NCBI GenBank assembly: GCA_015065105.1
Contig: SVQZ01000023.1
Span: 1-37,914, forward strand
Origin: Oscillospiraceae bacterium
GTDB taxonomy: Bacteria; Bacillota; Clostridia; Oscillospirales; CAG-272
Direction of reading: 5' to 3'
DNA: 37,914 bases
Below are positions 7,554 to 14,966 of the stretch, piece after piece. The notes under the pieces were generated by a model. The model ran no database searches and was not told the DNA's origin. It saw nothing but the letters and a program-made list of their open reading frames with translations. Position 1 is the first letter of the stretch, and each line of letters starts with the position of its first letter. A program made the translations under genes and the position numbers.

Positions 7554-9299
7554 TTATTCCTCAACCACCGATTTTCTCTTTGTTATTTCGCTGATAACTT
7601 TAGGATCAAATTTGGGTCTTCTGTCATAAGTATAAAGACCATTGATTTCCTGCTCGATATCATATAGCTGCGTATAACAGAAAGCGCCAATGGCTTTGTT
7701 CTGATAAAGAGCATCACATAAACCGCGGTAGCGTTCGATAAATTCCCCCTCGGTCTTGGGAGCATCACCGTAGCCCCAATCTGCATCCTTTTTATCGTCA
7801 TCTATAACCCAAGAAGCACCGCCAAACTCGGAAAGGAAGCAAACCTCATTTGTTTCAAGCATCATTTTCTTCCAACGAGTGTAGCCGTCAGGTATGCTTA
7901 TAGCCTTGCCTTCGGCAAGTGGCAGATAGGTTTCACGGAATGTCTTTACATCCTGCTCATAGTCGTGGGTATCGCACATATCATAAGTACCGGGAACATG
8001 AGCCCAGCCCGAAACACCGATAAAGAGGCGGTTGGGGTCATAGGCCTTTGTAAGATCAAATAGGAACTTAGTGCATTCGTGATCAACCTGATAACCTGTT
8101 TCGTTCATAGGCGCCCATCCGATGATCGCAGGATGATTGTAGTCTCGGAGTATCATTTCAAGCCATTCCTGAGGCATACTTGCAAAAATCGTGTCATGGT
8201 TACAGGTATCAAGACCCCAGCAGGGGTATTCTCCCCATACCATATAGCCGTGTCTATCTGCGTGATATAAGAAACGTGGTTCAAAGAACTTCATGTGCAG
8301 TCTTGCTCCGTTAAAGCCCATTTCAAGACCGCGAAGCACGTCTGCTTCAAGCTCCTTATCTGAGGGAGCGGTGTAAAGACCGTCGGGATAAAAGCCCTGG
8401 TCAAGAACAAGGCGCTGGAATATAGCCTTGCCGTTAAGATAGGTAACGCCCTTGCGCAGTGCTATATCGCGAAGACCGAAATAGCTTTCAACTACGTCAT
8501 CTCCCAAAGTAAACTTAACGTCATAAAGGTTGGGATTTTCTGTATCCCAAAGATATCTTTTGTTCTCGGGAATCATGATGCTGAATGCAGCGTTATCCCA
8601 ATCTATCTGTCTCTCTTCGGTTATAATATGCTCACCCTTGAAACTTACCTCTGCCTTAAAGGTCATAAGCTCTGCATTTTTGGTACTCACCTCAAGACGT
8701 AATTCACCTTCTTTTGCATTAGGTGTCATTTTAACGTTCTTTATGTAGGAAGCGGGGATGTTTTCAAGCCATACAGACTGCCATATACCTGTAGTTCTTG
8801 TATAGAAACATTCGTAGGATGAAAACTCTGTTGACTGCTTGCCGCTGGCGATTTTTTTGTCTTTTTCATCATCGATGGCATTAACACTTATTCTGTTTTC
8901 ACCTTCGGTAATAAAATCAGTAATATCAAATGAAAAACCGGTATAACCGCCTCTATGTGTACCTACCGCTTTACCATTGATAAACACTTTCGTAAAATAG
9001 TCGCAGGCATCGATATGAATAATCGTGCGTTTGCCGTTTTCTTTCCACTCTGCGGGAATATTAAAACTGCGTGTGTACCAGACGCCCTTAATAAACTCGG
9101 TTATACCGAGTCCCGAAAGCTTACTTTGGGGACAGTATGGAACGTTTATTTTTTTGTCAAATTCTGTTTTTAACTGATATCCTAAATATTCTCCGTTGTG
9201 AGCGTCGTCTATTGTAAAATCCCATACTCCGTTCAAACATATCCATTCTTTACGTACAAACTGCGGGCGGGGGTATTCTGTTCTGAAATCTATATTCAT
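7554..9299 (-). CDS. Glycoside hydrolase family 2 enzyme (beta-galactosidase / beta-glucuronidase type)
   Basis: The protein has 581 residues and no signal peptide, so it is probably cytoplasmic. The N-terminal sugar-binding jelly roll (residues ~10-180) shows LNGVWDFTID, GVWYTRSF and FINGKAVGTHRGGYTGFSFD. An Ig-like domain (~185-275) and a TIM barrel (~285-570) follow. The proposed acid/base is Glu400 in GWAPMNE and the nucleophile Glu491 in FLSEFGG, both in the usual GH2 positions, so it should be active. At this length it is closer to beta-glucuronidases than to LacZ, but the substrate cannot be fixed. GAGGAG precedes the ATG. A 10-bp inverted repeat lies 25-50 bp upstream and may be an operator. 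Confidence 0.9.
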   Translation of the reverse strand: MNIDFRTEYPRPQFVRKEWICLNGVWDFTIDDAHNGEYLGYQLKTEFDKKINVPYCPQSKLSGLGITEFIKGVWYTRSFNIPAEWKENGKRTIIHIDACDYFTKVFINGKAVGTHRGGYTGFSFDITDFITEGENRISVNAIDDEKDKKIASGKQSTEFSSYECFYTRTTGIWQSVWLENIPASYIKNVKMTPNAKEGELRLEVSTKNAELMTFKAEVSFKGEHIITEERQIDWDNAAFSIMIPENKRYLWDTENPNLYDVKFTLGDDVVESYFGLRDIALRKGVTYLNGKAIFQRLVLDQGFYPDGLYTAPSDKELEADVLRGLEMGFNGARLHMKFFEPRFLYHADRHGYMVWGEYPCWGLDTCNHDTIFASMPQEWLEMILRDYNHPAIIGWAPMNETGYQVDHECTKFLFDLTKAYDPNRLFIGVSGWAHVPGTYDMCDTHDYEQDVKTFRETYLPLAEGKAISIPDGYTRWKKMMLETNEVCFLSEFGGASWVIDDDKKDADWGYGDAPKTEGEFIERYRGLCDALYQNKAIGAFCYTQLYDIEQEINGLYTYDRRPKFDPKVISEITKRKSVVEE

Positions 9300-9323
9300 T
9301 TTGTTTTCTCCTCATATATAAAT

Positions 9324-9348
9324 AAATTGTACCGCGAGGGTACAATTT
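9324..9348. promoter_or_regulatory. Inverted repeat upstream of the GH2 gene
   Basis: AAATTGTACC-GCGAG-GGTACAATTT is a perfect 10-bp inverted repeat in the GH2 leader. It could be a repressor operator or an RNA hairpin. No T-run follows on the minus strand, so terminator function is less likely. Confidence 0.45.
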
Positions 9349-9355
9349 CAAATAA

Positions 9356-9453
9356 TAGATAAGAGAGAATAGATAAAAGAATTGGAGGATTTCTGCACGT
9401 AAAGTGCAGAAATCTTCATCAATTCCTTATTTATCATTTCTCATTCATCATTG
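9356..9453. repeat. Large imperfect palindrome (MITE-like or structured RNA)
   Basis: The two halves are near reverse complements across ~95 bp. The core GATTTCTGCAC-GTAAA-GTGCAGAAATC (9388-9414) is perfect, and the outer arms (GATAAGAGAGAATAGATAAA against GATGAATGAGAAATGATAAA) match imperfectly. It fills most of the spacer between the ROK-family gene and the GH2 gene. Confidence 0.5.
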
Positions 9454-9478
9454 ATAAACTAATCAACGATTAGTTTAT
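9454..9478 (-). terminator. Hairpin over the stop codon of the ROK-family gene, possible weak terminator
   Basis: ATAAACTAATC-AAC-GATTAGTTTAT is a perfect 11-bp stem with a 3-nt loop that overlaps the stop codon at 9470-9472. It has no T-run and may act as an RNA 3' end stabiliser rather than a terminator. Confidence 0.35.
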
Positions 9479-10846
9479 TTCGGGTAAGCTTGCAGCAGCC
9501 ACAGACTGTCCTACGCGGCGGCTGTTTTCGTCGGGGATATGGAGTGTGATCTTTTCGTTGAGCTCGGGGAATTCCTTTGTGAGAACTTCCTTTGCACGGT
9601 CAAGAAGGATAACACCGCCCTCGCCCGAGGTAACTCTGCCCATGATAAGAACGTGCTTTATATCATAGAAGAGAGAGTAGTATGCAATGGTGTAACCGAA
9701 GTAAACACCGATAGTATCATATATTTTTGCAGCTCTTTCGTCGCCCTCTGCCATTAAGCCCTGAACGACCTTAAGCTTTTCAGCGGGGGAGAGGCTTTCG
9801 TCAAGCTCGATTCCTGCGGCAGGAGCAAGCTTGATAACAGCATCCTGAGAGAAGTACTTAACACCGCAACCGTAGTCGCCCGACCACTCGTCAACCATAG
9901 CTTCCTTGGAGAAGTCGCAGGGAACGAAAGCAAGCTCGTTTAACCAGCCTGTGATGTTACCGGCACCGTCAACATAACCGCCTGCCTCACTTGTACCCAT
10001 AGCAATACCTAAAACGTTATTGTCTCCGAGATCCATGGCACCCGCAAGAGCGGTAACGTCACCGTCGTTTGCAACCTCAAGGGGAACGTCACCAAATTCC
10101 TTTGCAACGTCGATATACATATTCTTACATTTGGGATCAAACTCTTCCTTGGGAACCTTTAAGAAAAGGGAAGCAACCATGATCTTGTTGTCAACGTAAA
10201 CGCCTGCAGAGGAAACACCGATAGCGTCAACTCTGGGCATATGCTCTGCCGCAGACTTCATTGCGGAAAGTATTCCGTCATAGTGATACTGAGGATCGGA
10301 ATTGATCTTGGGGAACCAAACGACCTCTTCGCTGTAAACGCTCTTACCGTCAATAACTGCAGAAACCTTTCTGTCACTTCCTCCTGCATCAAAACCGATA
10401 CGGCAACCGTCAAGATGACGGCCTACGGGAGTTGCACTCTCGGAAGTTACGGGAGCATCGGCGATATCTCTGTACTCTACGGTAAAGGGAGTTTCATATA
10501 CACCTGCCATAAAGTCAAAGTCAAATGCACGCGCACCGTTTACGGAATAAGCTTCGCCAAGCTTGTCTGCAATAAGCTTGGAGCCTGCAATGATAACCTT
10601 ATGACCTCCGCGAACCCAAAGAAGGGACTTAACTATTCTTTCGATGAACTCGTAGTTTTCTTCATCATGGCCTGTGCCTTCGGGATATATAACTGTCTCA
10701 AATGCGCTGATATAGCCTTTGTTTCTTTCGATACCGATAACGAGCTTCGAGCCGCCTGCCGCCTTTGCGCCTTCTGTGAATTCGCGGTAAACGAGCATCA
10801 TGGGCTTAAAGCCCTTATCTAAAATTGCTTCTACCTTAAGCTTCAT
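9470..10846 (-). CDS. Atypical ROK-family sugar kinase-like protein with N-terminal extension
   Basis: The protein has 458 residues. An N-terminal region of ~145 residues of unknown fold precedes an actin-like kinase domain: phosphate-binding loop IGFDAGGSDRK (150-160), VSSAGVY, the proposed catalytic-base region VANDGDVTALAGAM (N260, D261) and IAMGTSEAGG (281-290). The ROK zinc motif CxCGxxGC is absent, unlike the glucokinase at 12164. The gene starts inside the end of nagA (11-bp overlap), so the two are translationally coupled. Context suggests an amino-sugar or related kinase; this is inference. It could also be a regulatory or structural relative. Confidence 0.75.
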   Translation of the reverse strand: MKLKVEAILDKGFKPMMLVYREFTEGAKAAGGSKLVIGIERNKGYISAFETVIYPEGTGHDEENYEFIERIVKSLLWVRGGHKVIIAGSKLIADKLGEAYSVNGARAFDFDFMAGVYETPFTVEYRDIADAPVTSESATPVGRHLDGCRIGFDAGGSDRKVSAVIDGKSVYSEEVVWFPKINSDPQYHYDGILSAMKSAAEHMPRVDAIGVSSAGVYVDNKIMVASLFLKVPKEEFDPKCKNMYIDVAKEFGDVPLEVANDGDVTALAGAMDLGDNNVLGIAMGTSEAGGYVDGAGNITGWLNELAFVPCDFSKEAMVDEWSGDYGCGVKYFSQDAVIKLAPAAGIELDESLSPAEKLKVVQGLMAEGDERAAKIYDTIGVYFGYTIAYYSLFYDIKHVLIMGRVTSGEGGVILLDRAKEVLTKEFPELNEKITLHIPDENSRRVGQSVAAASLPEIN

Positions 10847-11975
10847 ATCTTACTTCTCCTTGGATAATAGTTTTCTTTATTTCAAAATTCTTATCTGCAA
10901 TAATAATATCAGCATCCTTGCCCGCTTCAAGCGAACCCTTTGTATCACCCATACCAATGGAGTTTGCGGGATTGAGGGAAGCGGCCGCTACAACCTCTGC
11001 AACACAAAGGTCTGTATTGTTAAGAACGTTACGAACAGCTTCGTTGAGCTTTAATACACTGCCTGCTATAGTTCCGTCTGCCAAGAGACACTGAATACCC
11101 TTTAAGAAGATGGGCTGGCCTCCGAGAGAATACTCACCGTCGGGCATACCACCTGCACGGGTACAGTCGGTGATAAGTACAAGCTTGTCACCCTTGCATT
11201 TTGCAACAAGGGAGAAAAGTCCGGGATGAACGTGGAATGTGTCTGCGATAAGTTCAGCGTAAGCATCACTTGCGAGACCTGCGCCAACTACGCCGGGCTT
11301 ACGGTGGTGAAGAGCTGTTTGTGCATTGAAGAGATGTGTTACGTGATCTGCACCGCATTCAAATGCCTTGTTAGCCTCTTCAAATGTAGCATCTGTATGA
11401 CCTACCGAAACGCGTACGTCGGAATTCTCTCTTATCTTCTTTATGGCCTCGTATCCTCCTTCGGTTTCGGGAGCAATGGTAACGAGTTTAATAATATCGC
11501 TGTTCTTAATGACCCAATCAGCATCGGGGGATTTGATATGCTCTTCCGCCTGTGCACCCTTCTTGGACGCATTGATGAAGGGACCTTCTGCGTTAACACC
11601 TGCAATATATGCACCCTTCCAGCTCTTGGATTCTTCCTTTAAGGAACGGCAGATATCAAGTGCCGTGTTGATCTCGTCCATCGATACTGTCATGGTAGTG
11701 GGAAGGAAGGTGGTAACACCGTTTTTAAGCACACCCTCTGCCATCTTGCGGATACCTTCAACTTTGCCGTCTGAGGCATCCTCATTCATATAGCCGTGAA
11801 TATGTACATCCACCAGACCGGGTGCAACGTAGCAACCTTCTGCGCAGATGATCTCTGCATCGGAGGGGATATCCTTTTCATCAACTATACCTAAAATTTT
11901 TTCATCATAAAGCACCGCTTTTCCTTCAACGGCAGCCTTCGGTAATACAATAATACCGCCTTTAATACATTTCAT
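10836..11975 (-). CDS. nagA: N-acetylglucosamine-6-phosphate deacetylase
   Basis: The protein has 379 residues, full length for NagA. The enzyme removes acetate from GlcNAc-6-phosphate in the cytoplasm, giving GlcN-6-phosphate for NagB. Motifs of the metal-dependent amidohydrolase barrel are complete: HIHG (His58, His60), AEGPF with Glu130, SVGHTDA with His193, THLFNA with His214, DTFHVHP and the catalytic Asp270 in LITDCTRAGG. AGAGGA lies before the ATG. It is first in a two-gene minus-strand operon with the ROK-family gene, and nagB sits 23 kb away in a different operon. A promoter lies at 12012-12041. Confidence 0.93.
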   Translation of the reverse strand: MKCIKGGIIVLPKAAVEGKAVLYDEKILGIVDEKDIPSDAEIICAEGCYVAPGLVDVHIHGYMNEDASDGKVEGIRKMAEGVLKNGVTTFLPTTMTVSMDEINTALDICRSLKEESKSWKGAYIAGVNAEGPFINASKKGAQAEEHIKSPDADWVIKNSDIIKLVTIAPETEGGYEAIKKIRENSDVRVSVGHTDATFEEANKAFECGADHVTHLFNAQTALHHRKPGVVGAGLASDAYAELIADTFHVHPGLFSLVAKCKGDKLVLITDCTRAGGMPDGEYSLGGQPIFLKGIQCLLADGTIAGSVLKLNEAVRNVLNNTDLCVAEVVAAASLNPANSIGMGDTKGSLEAGKDADIIIADKNFEIKKTIIQGEVRYEA

Positions 11976-12011
11976 ATTTGTTTCCTCTTATAAATATAAA
12001 CTGACAAGCAA

Positions 12012-12041
12012 ATTATAACATTAAATACATAATAAAATCAA
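12012..12041 (-). promoter_or_regulatory. Sigma-A promoter of nagA
   Basis: On the minus strand: TTGATT (12041-12036), 18-bp spacer, TATAAT (12017-12012). It is divergent from and close to the plus-strand glucokinase promoter, so the two could share a regulator. Confidence 0.6.
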
Positions 12042-12060
12042 GAGATTTATGACAAAATTA

Positions 12061-12089
12061 TTTACTTTTTTCTAAAAATGTGATATACT
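12061..12089 (+). promoter_or_regulatory. Sigma-A promoter of the glucokinase-deacetylase operon
   Basis: TTTACT (12061-12066), 17-bp spacer and TATACT (12084-12089) with an extended -10 TGA. It is the only good promoter seen ahead of the five-gene unit at 12164-21904. Confidence 0.6.
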
Positions 12090-12112
12090 GTATAAGATAT
12101 TTAATGAATTGG

Positions 12113-12137
12113 GAAACAGAACATCGTTTTCTGTTTC
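12113..12137 (+). promoter_or_regulatory. Leader inverted repeat before the glucokinase gene
   Basis: GAAACAGAA-CATCGTT-TTCTGTTTC is a perfect 9-bp inverted repeat in the 5' leader, ~25 bp downstream of the -10 box and 26 bp ahead of the start codon. It could be a repressor operator or an RNA stem-loop. Confidence 0.45.
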
Positions 12138-12163
12138 AAATAACAAATTTTGGAGGAAAAAAT

Positions 12164-13117
12164 ATGTATTATATCGGTGTTGACCTTGGCGGTACCAATA
12201 TCGCTATCGGTATAGTTGATGAAGATTTCAATATTGTTTTAAAGGACAAGGTGCCTACCCTTGCGGGCAGACACAGCGACGAGATAATAAAGGATATGGC
12301 AGACCTCTGCAAGTCCTTGGTTGAAAGAGTTGGTATCACATTTGACGATATCGCTTATGTGGGTATTGCCGCTCCCGGTACTGTTGACCCCGAAAACGGT
12401 GTTGTGAAATACTGCAACAATATTAAAATGTTCCACTATCCTATTGCAGAAAAGCTTATGAGCCATATTCCCGTAAAAAAGGTTTATCTTGAGAACGATG
12501 CAAACGCGGCGGCTCTTGCGGAAGCAAAGGCAGGCGCGGGTAAGGGTTGCGATGACGTTATCATGATCACTCTCGGTACAGGTCTCGGAGGAGGCATCGT
12601 TATCGGAGGCAAGCTTTATTCCGGATTTAACTATGCCGGTGCAGAAATAGGCCATATGGCCATAGAGTATGACGGCAGACCCTGTACCTGCGGAAGAAAG
12701 GGATGCTGGGAGGCATATTCCTCTGCAACCGGTCTTATCAATATAACAAAGGATAAGCTCCGCGAGACCAAGGATACAATTATGTGGGAGATGTGCGAGG
12801 GCGACCTTGATAAGGTTGGCGGCCGTACCGCTTTTAATGCTGCAAAGCAGGGTGACAAGGCAGGTAAAGAGGTAGTTGACTATTACATAGAGCATCTTGC
12901 ATACGGTATGGTTAATATAGTTAACATCTTCCAGCCTCAGGTATTCTGTATCGGCGGCGGTGTTTGCGGTGAGGGCGATTATCTTCTTGAGCCCTTGAAG
13001 GTTCTTGTTGACCGCGACCAGTACGGAACAAATGCTCATGACGATAAGACTGTTATTAAAATAGCAGAGCTCGGCAACGATGCAGGTATCATCGGTGCAG
13101 CTTCTCTTGGTTTATGA
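12164..13117 (+). CDS. ROK-family glucokinase
   Basis: The protein has 317 residues, typical for ROK glucokinases. It phosphorylates glucose (or a related hexose) with ATP in the cytoplasm. The start at 12164 follows a strong GGAGG and gives the classical MYYIGVDLGGTN beginning. Motifs: phosphate loop DLGGTNIAIG, ENDANAAALAE with the catalytic Asp, ITLGTGLGGGIVIGGKL, and the zinc motif CTCGRKGC followed by WEAYSS. It is first in a five-gene unit and overlaps the next gene by 4 bp (ATGA). Being placed with secreted deacetylases is unusual for a glucokinase, so the true sugar may be an amino sugar. Confidence 0.92.
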   Translation: MYYIGVDLGGTNIAIGIVDEDFNIVLKDKVPTLAGRHSDEIIKDMADLCKSLVERVGITFDDIAYVGIAAPGTVDPENGVVKYCNNIKMFHYPIAEKLMSHIPVKKVYLENDANAAALAEAKAGAGKGCDDVIMITLGTGLGGGIVIGGKLYSGFNYAGAEIGHMAIEYDGRPCTCGRKGCWEAYSSATGLINITKDKLRETKDTIMWEMCEGDLDKVGGRTAFNAAKQGDKAGKEVVDYYIEHLAYGMVNIVNIFQPQVFCIGGGVCGEGDYLLEPLKVLVDRDQYGTNAHDDKTVIKIAELGNDAGIIGAASLGL

Positions 13118-14100
13118 TCATGAGAAAATATGATGTTGTAACCGTGGGTGAAGTCTTGATAGACTTCACCCCTGACGGTAAAAGCAAAAAGGGGATGGCT
13201 CTTTATGAGTGCAATCCCGGCGGCGCTGTAGCAAACGTGCTTGCGGCAGTTAACCGTTTTGGCGGAAATACCGCTTTTATAGGTAAGGTGGGCGAGGATT
13301 CCTTCGGTACCTTCCTTTGCGATACCCTTGTTTCATACGGAATAGATACGTCAGGTCTTCTTTTTGACAAGAAGATACCCACTACCCTCGCATTTGTTAC
13401 CCTGGACGAAAAGGGCGACAGATCCTTCAGCTTCTACCGTAAACCGGGAGCAGACGTTATGTTATCCTGGGACGAGATCGATAAGAACAAGCTTGAAGAG
13501 GCGAAGATCTTCCATTTCGGTTCGGTTTCTTTAACAGATGATCCCGCATATACCGCTACTATTGAGGCGGCAAAGTATGCAAAGGAAAAGGGTGCTGTAA
13601 TAAGCTATGATCCAAACTACCGTCCTCTTCTCTGGGACAGCACCGAATTGGCTGTGAAGAGAATGACCGAGGGTGCTTTGATCGCAGATATCATTAAGGT
13701 CTCTGAGGAGGAGCTTGAGCTTCTTACGGGAGAGAGTGATCTTGATAAAGGCGCGGCAAAGCTTATGGATATGGGTGCAGTTCTTGTATTTATTTCCCTT
13801 GGAGCTAAGGGTTCTTATTATTGCAATAAGAACGGCAGCCGCTTTATGTACACTTATGACGTTAAAACGGTTGACACCACAGGTGCGGGGGATGCATTCC
13901 TTGGCGCTATCCTTTACCGTTTAAAGGATAAGACCCTTTCCGAAATAACTGAGCTTACAGCAGCAGAGCTTGACGATATTCTTGATTTTGCGAATGCATC
14001 AGGCTCTCTTACTACGATCAAGACAGGCGGTGCGCCTTCTATTCCTACTTTAGAGGAAATAGACGTTTGCAGAAAAACTGTCAAAAAATTAGAAATATGA
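13114..14100 (+). CDS. PfkB-family carbohydrate kinase (fructokinase-like)
   Basis: The protein has 328 residues and is ribokinase-fold. N-terminal motifs are VGEVLIDF and NPGGAVANVLAAVNRFGG (substrate binding); the C-terminal signature DTTGAGDAFLGA holds the catalytic Asp and anion hole. It phosphorylates a sugar, probably fructose or a related keto-sugar, in the cytoplasm. The ATG at 13114 overlaps the preceding TGA (ATGA coupling); a second ATG at 13120 is equally good by sequence. The next gene also overlaps by 4 bp. The exact sugar cannot be told from sequence. Confidence 0.9.
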   Translation: MIMRKYDVVTVGEVLIDFTPDGKSKKGMALYECNPGGAVANVLAAVNRFGGNTAFIGKVGEDSFGTFLCDTLVSYGIDTSGLLFDKKIPTTLAFVTLDEKGDRSFSFYRKPGADVMLSWDEIDKNKLEEAKIFHFGSVSLTDDPAYTATIEAAKYAKEKGAVISYDPNYRPLLWDSTELAVKRMTEGALIADIIKVSEEELELLTGESDLDKGAAKLMDMGAVLVFISLGAKGSYYCNKNGSRFMYTYDVKTVDTTGAGDAFLGAILYRLKDKTLSEITELTAAELDDILDFANASGSLTTIKTGGAPSIPTLEEIDVCRKTVKKLEI

Positions 14101-14945
14101 AATTGATCTTAAAATGCTTACCCTGTCTGCTCCGTCAGATCGAGGAGGCCCTTGAAATGTCGGGTGCCGGAGATGAGCTGAAGAATGAAATATTCAAGAA
14201 GGCTCTTGAAACGATGACTCGTTATGAGGATTTTCCTTCATCTCCCCATATTGCGGGCTATCTTCACGGTCTGGTTCGTGAAATGACAGGATGCGATCCT
14301 TACTATTCGGTTAAAGAAAAGGATATGGAGACCGCAAGAGTTACCTTTCCTTTAGTTGAGGAATATGTTTCAAAAAAAGAGGATAAGCTTTATTGGTCAC
14401 TCAAGGCATCCGCCTGCGGAAACGCTCTTGATGCGGCTGCAAATCCCGGTGCATCCTTTGACGAGAGTGTTGCAAAGGAGCTCGAAACTCCTTTTGGCAT
14501 TTGCGATATTGAGCTTTTGCGGGAAAAGCTCAGAACTGCAAAGAAGGTTCTTATATTAGCCGATAATTCGGGCGAGACCTATTTTGATCTTCTGCTTATT
14601 AAGGCATTGGCTCCGGCAGAGATAACATATGCGGTCCGTGAATGTCCCGCCATTAACGATGCAACAATTGATATTGCAAAACGCTCGGGAATTGAGCCTT
14701 ATGCCAAGATCATCTCCAGCGGAAGCCGCGCTCCGGGTACGATCCTGGAGGAAGCAACCGAGGAGTTTAAAGAAATCTTCAACTCAGCCGATATTATTAT
14801 TTCAAAGGGACAGGGAAACTACGAGTCTCTTGACGTATCGGGCAGAGAGATATTCTATCTGTTCAAGGTGAAGTGCCCTGTTATATCCGAGCATTTTGGT
14901 ATTGAATCAGGTAAGTACGTATTTAAAAGGGAACAATTATTATAA
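14097..14945 (+). CDS. DUF89 (ARMT1-like) metal-dependent damage-control phosphatase
   Basis: The protein has 282 residues. The start at 14097 gives ATGA overlap with the PfkB gene and the family-typical beginning MKLILKCLPCLLRQIEEAL with a CxxC; an ATG at 14067 would overlap more and is rejected. Core motifs are ILADNSGETYFDLL (the DNxGExxxD metal site, ~150-165) and ISKGQGNYE (~245). DUF89 members hydrolyse harmful or excess sugar phosphates and related metabolites in a metal-dependent way. Lying directly after two sugar kinases, it may remove mis-phosphorylated sugars made by them. The substrate is inference; the family call is firm. Confidence 0.85.
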   Translation: MKLILKCLPCLLRQIEEALEMSGAGDELKNEIFKKALETMTRYEDFPSSPHIAGYLHGLVREMTGCDPYYSVKEKDMETARVTFPLVEEYVSKKEDKLYWSLKASACGNALDAAANPGASFDESVAKELETPFGICDIELLREKLRTAKKVLILADNSGETYFDLLLIKALAPAEITYAVRECPAINDATIDIAKRSGIEPYAKIISSGSRAPGTILEEATEEFKEIFNSADIIISKGQGNYESLDVSGREIFYLFKVKCPVISEHFGIESGKYVFKREQLL

Positions 14946-14966
14946 CAATATTTGAAAGGAAAGACC

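Noticed and set aside
9324-9348. Intrinsic terminator of the nagA operon
   Set aside because: It lies ~120 bp beyond the ROK-family stop codon and just before the GH2 start, with no T-run on the minus strand; operator or leader hairpin fits better.
11976-12163. Riboswitch (for example glmS-like) in the nagA / glucokinase spacer
   Set aside because: Only a simple 9-bp inverted repeat is seen; there is no multi-helix conserved core.
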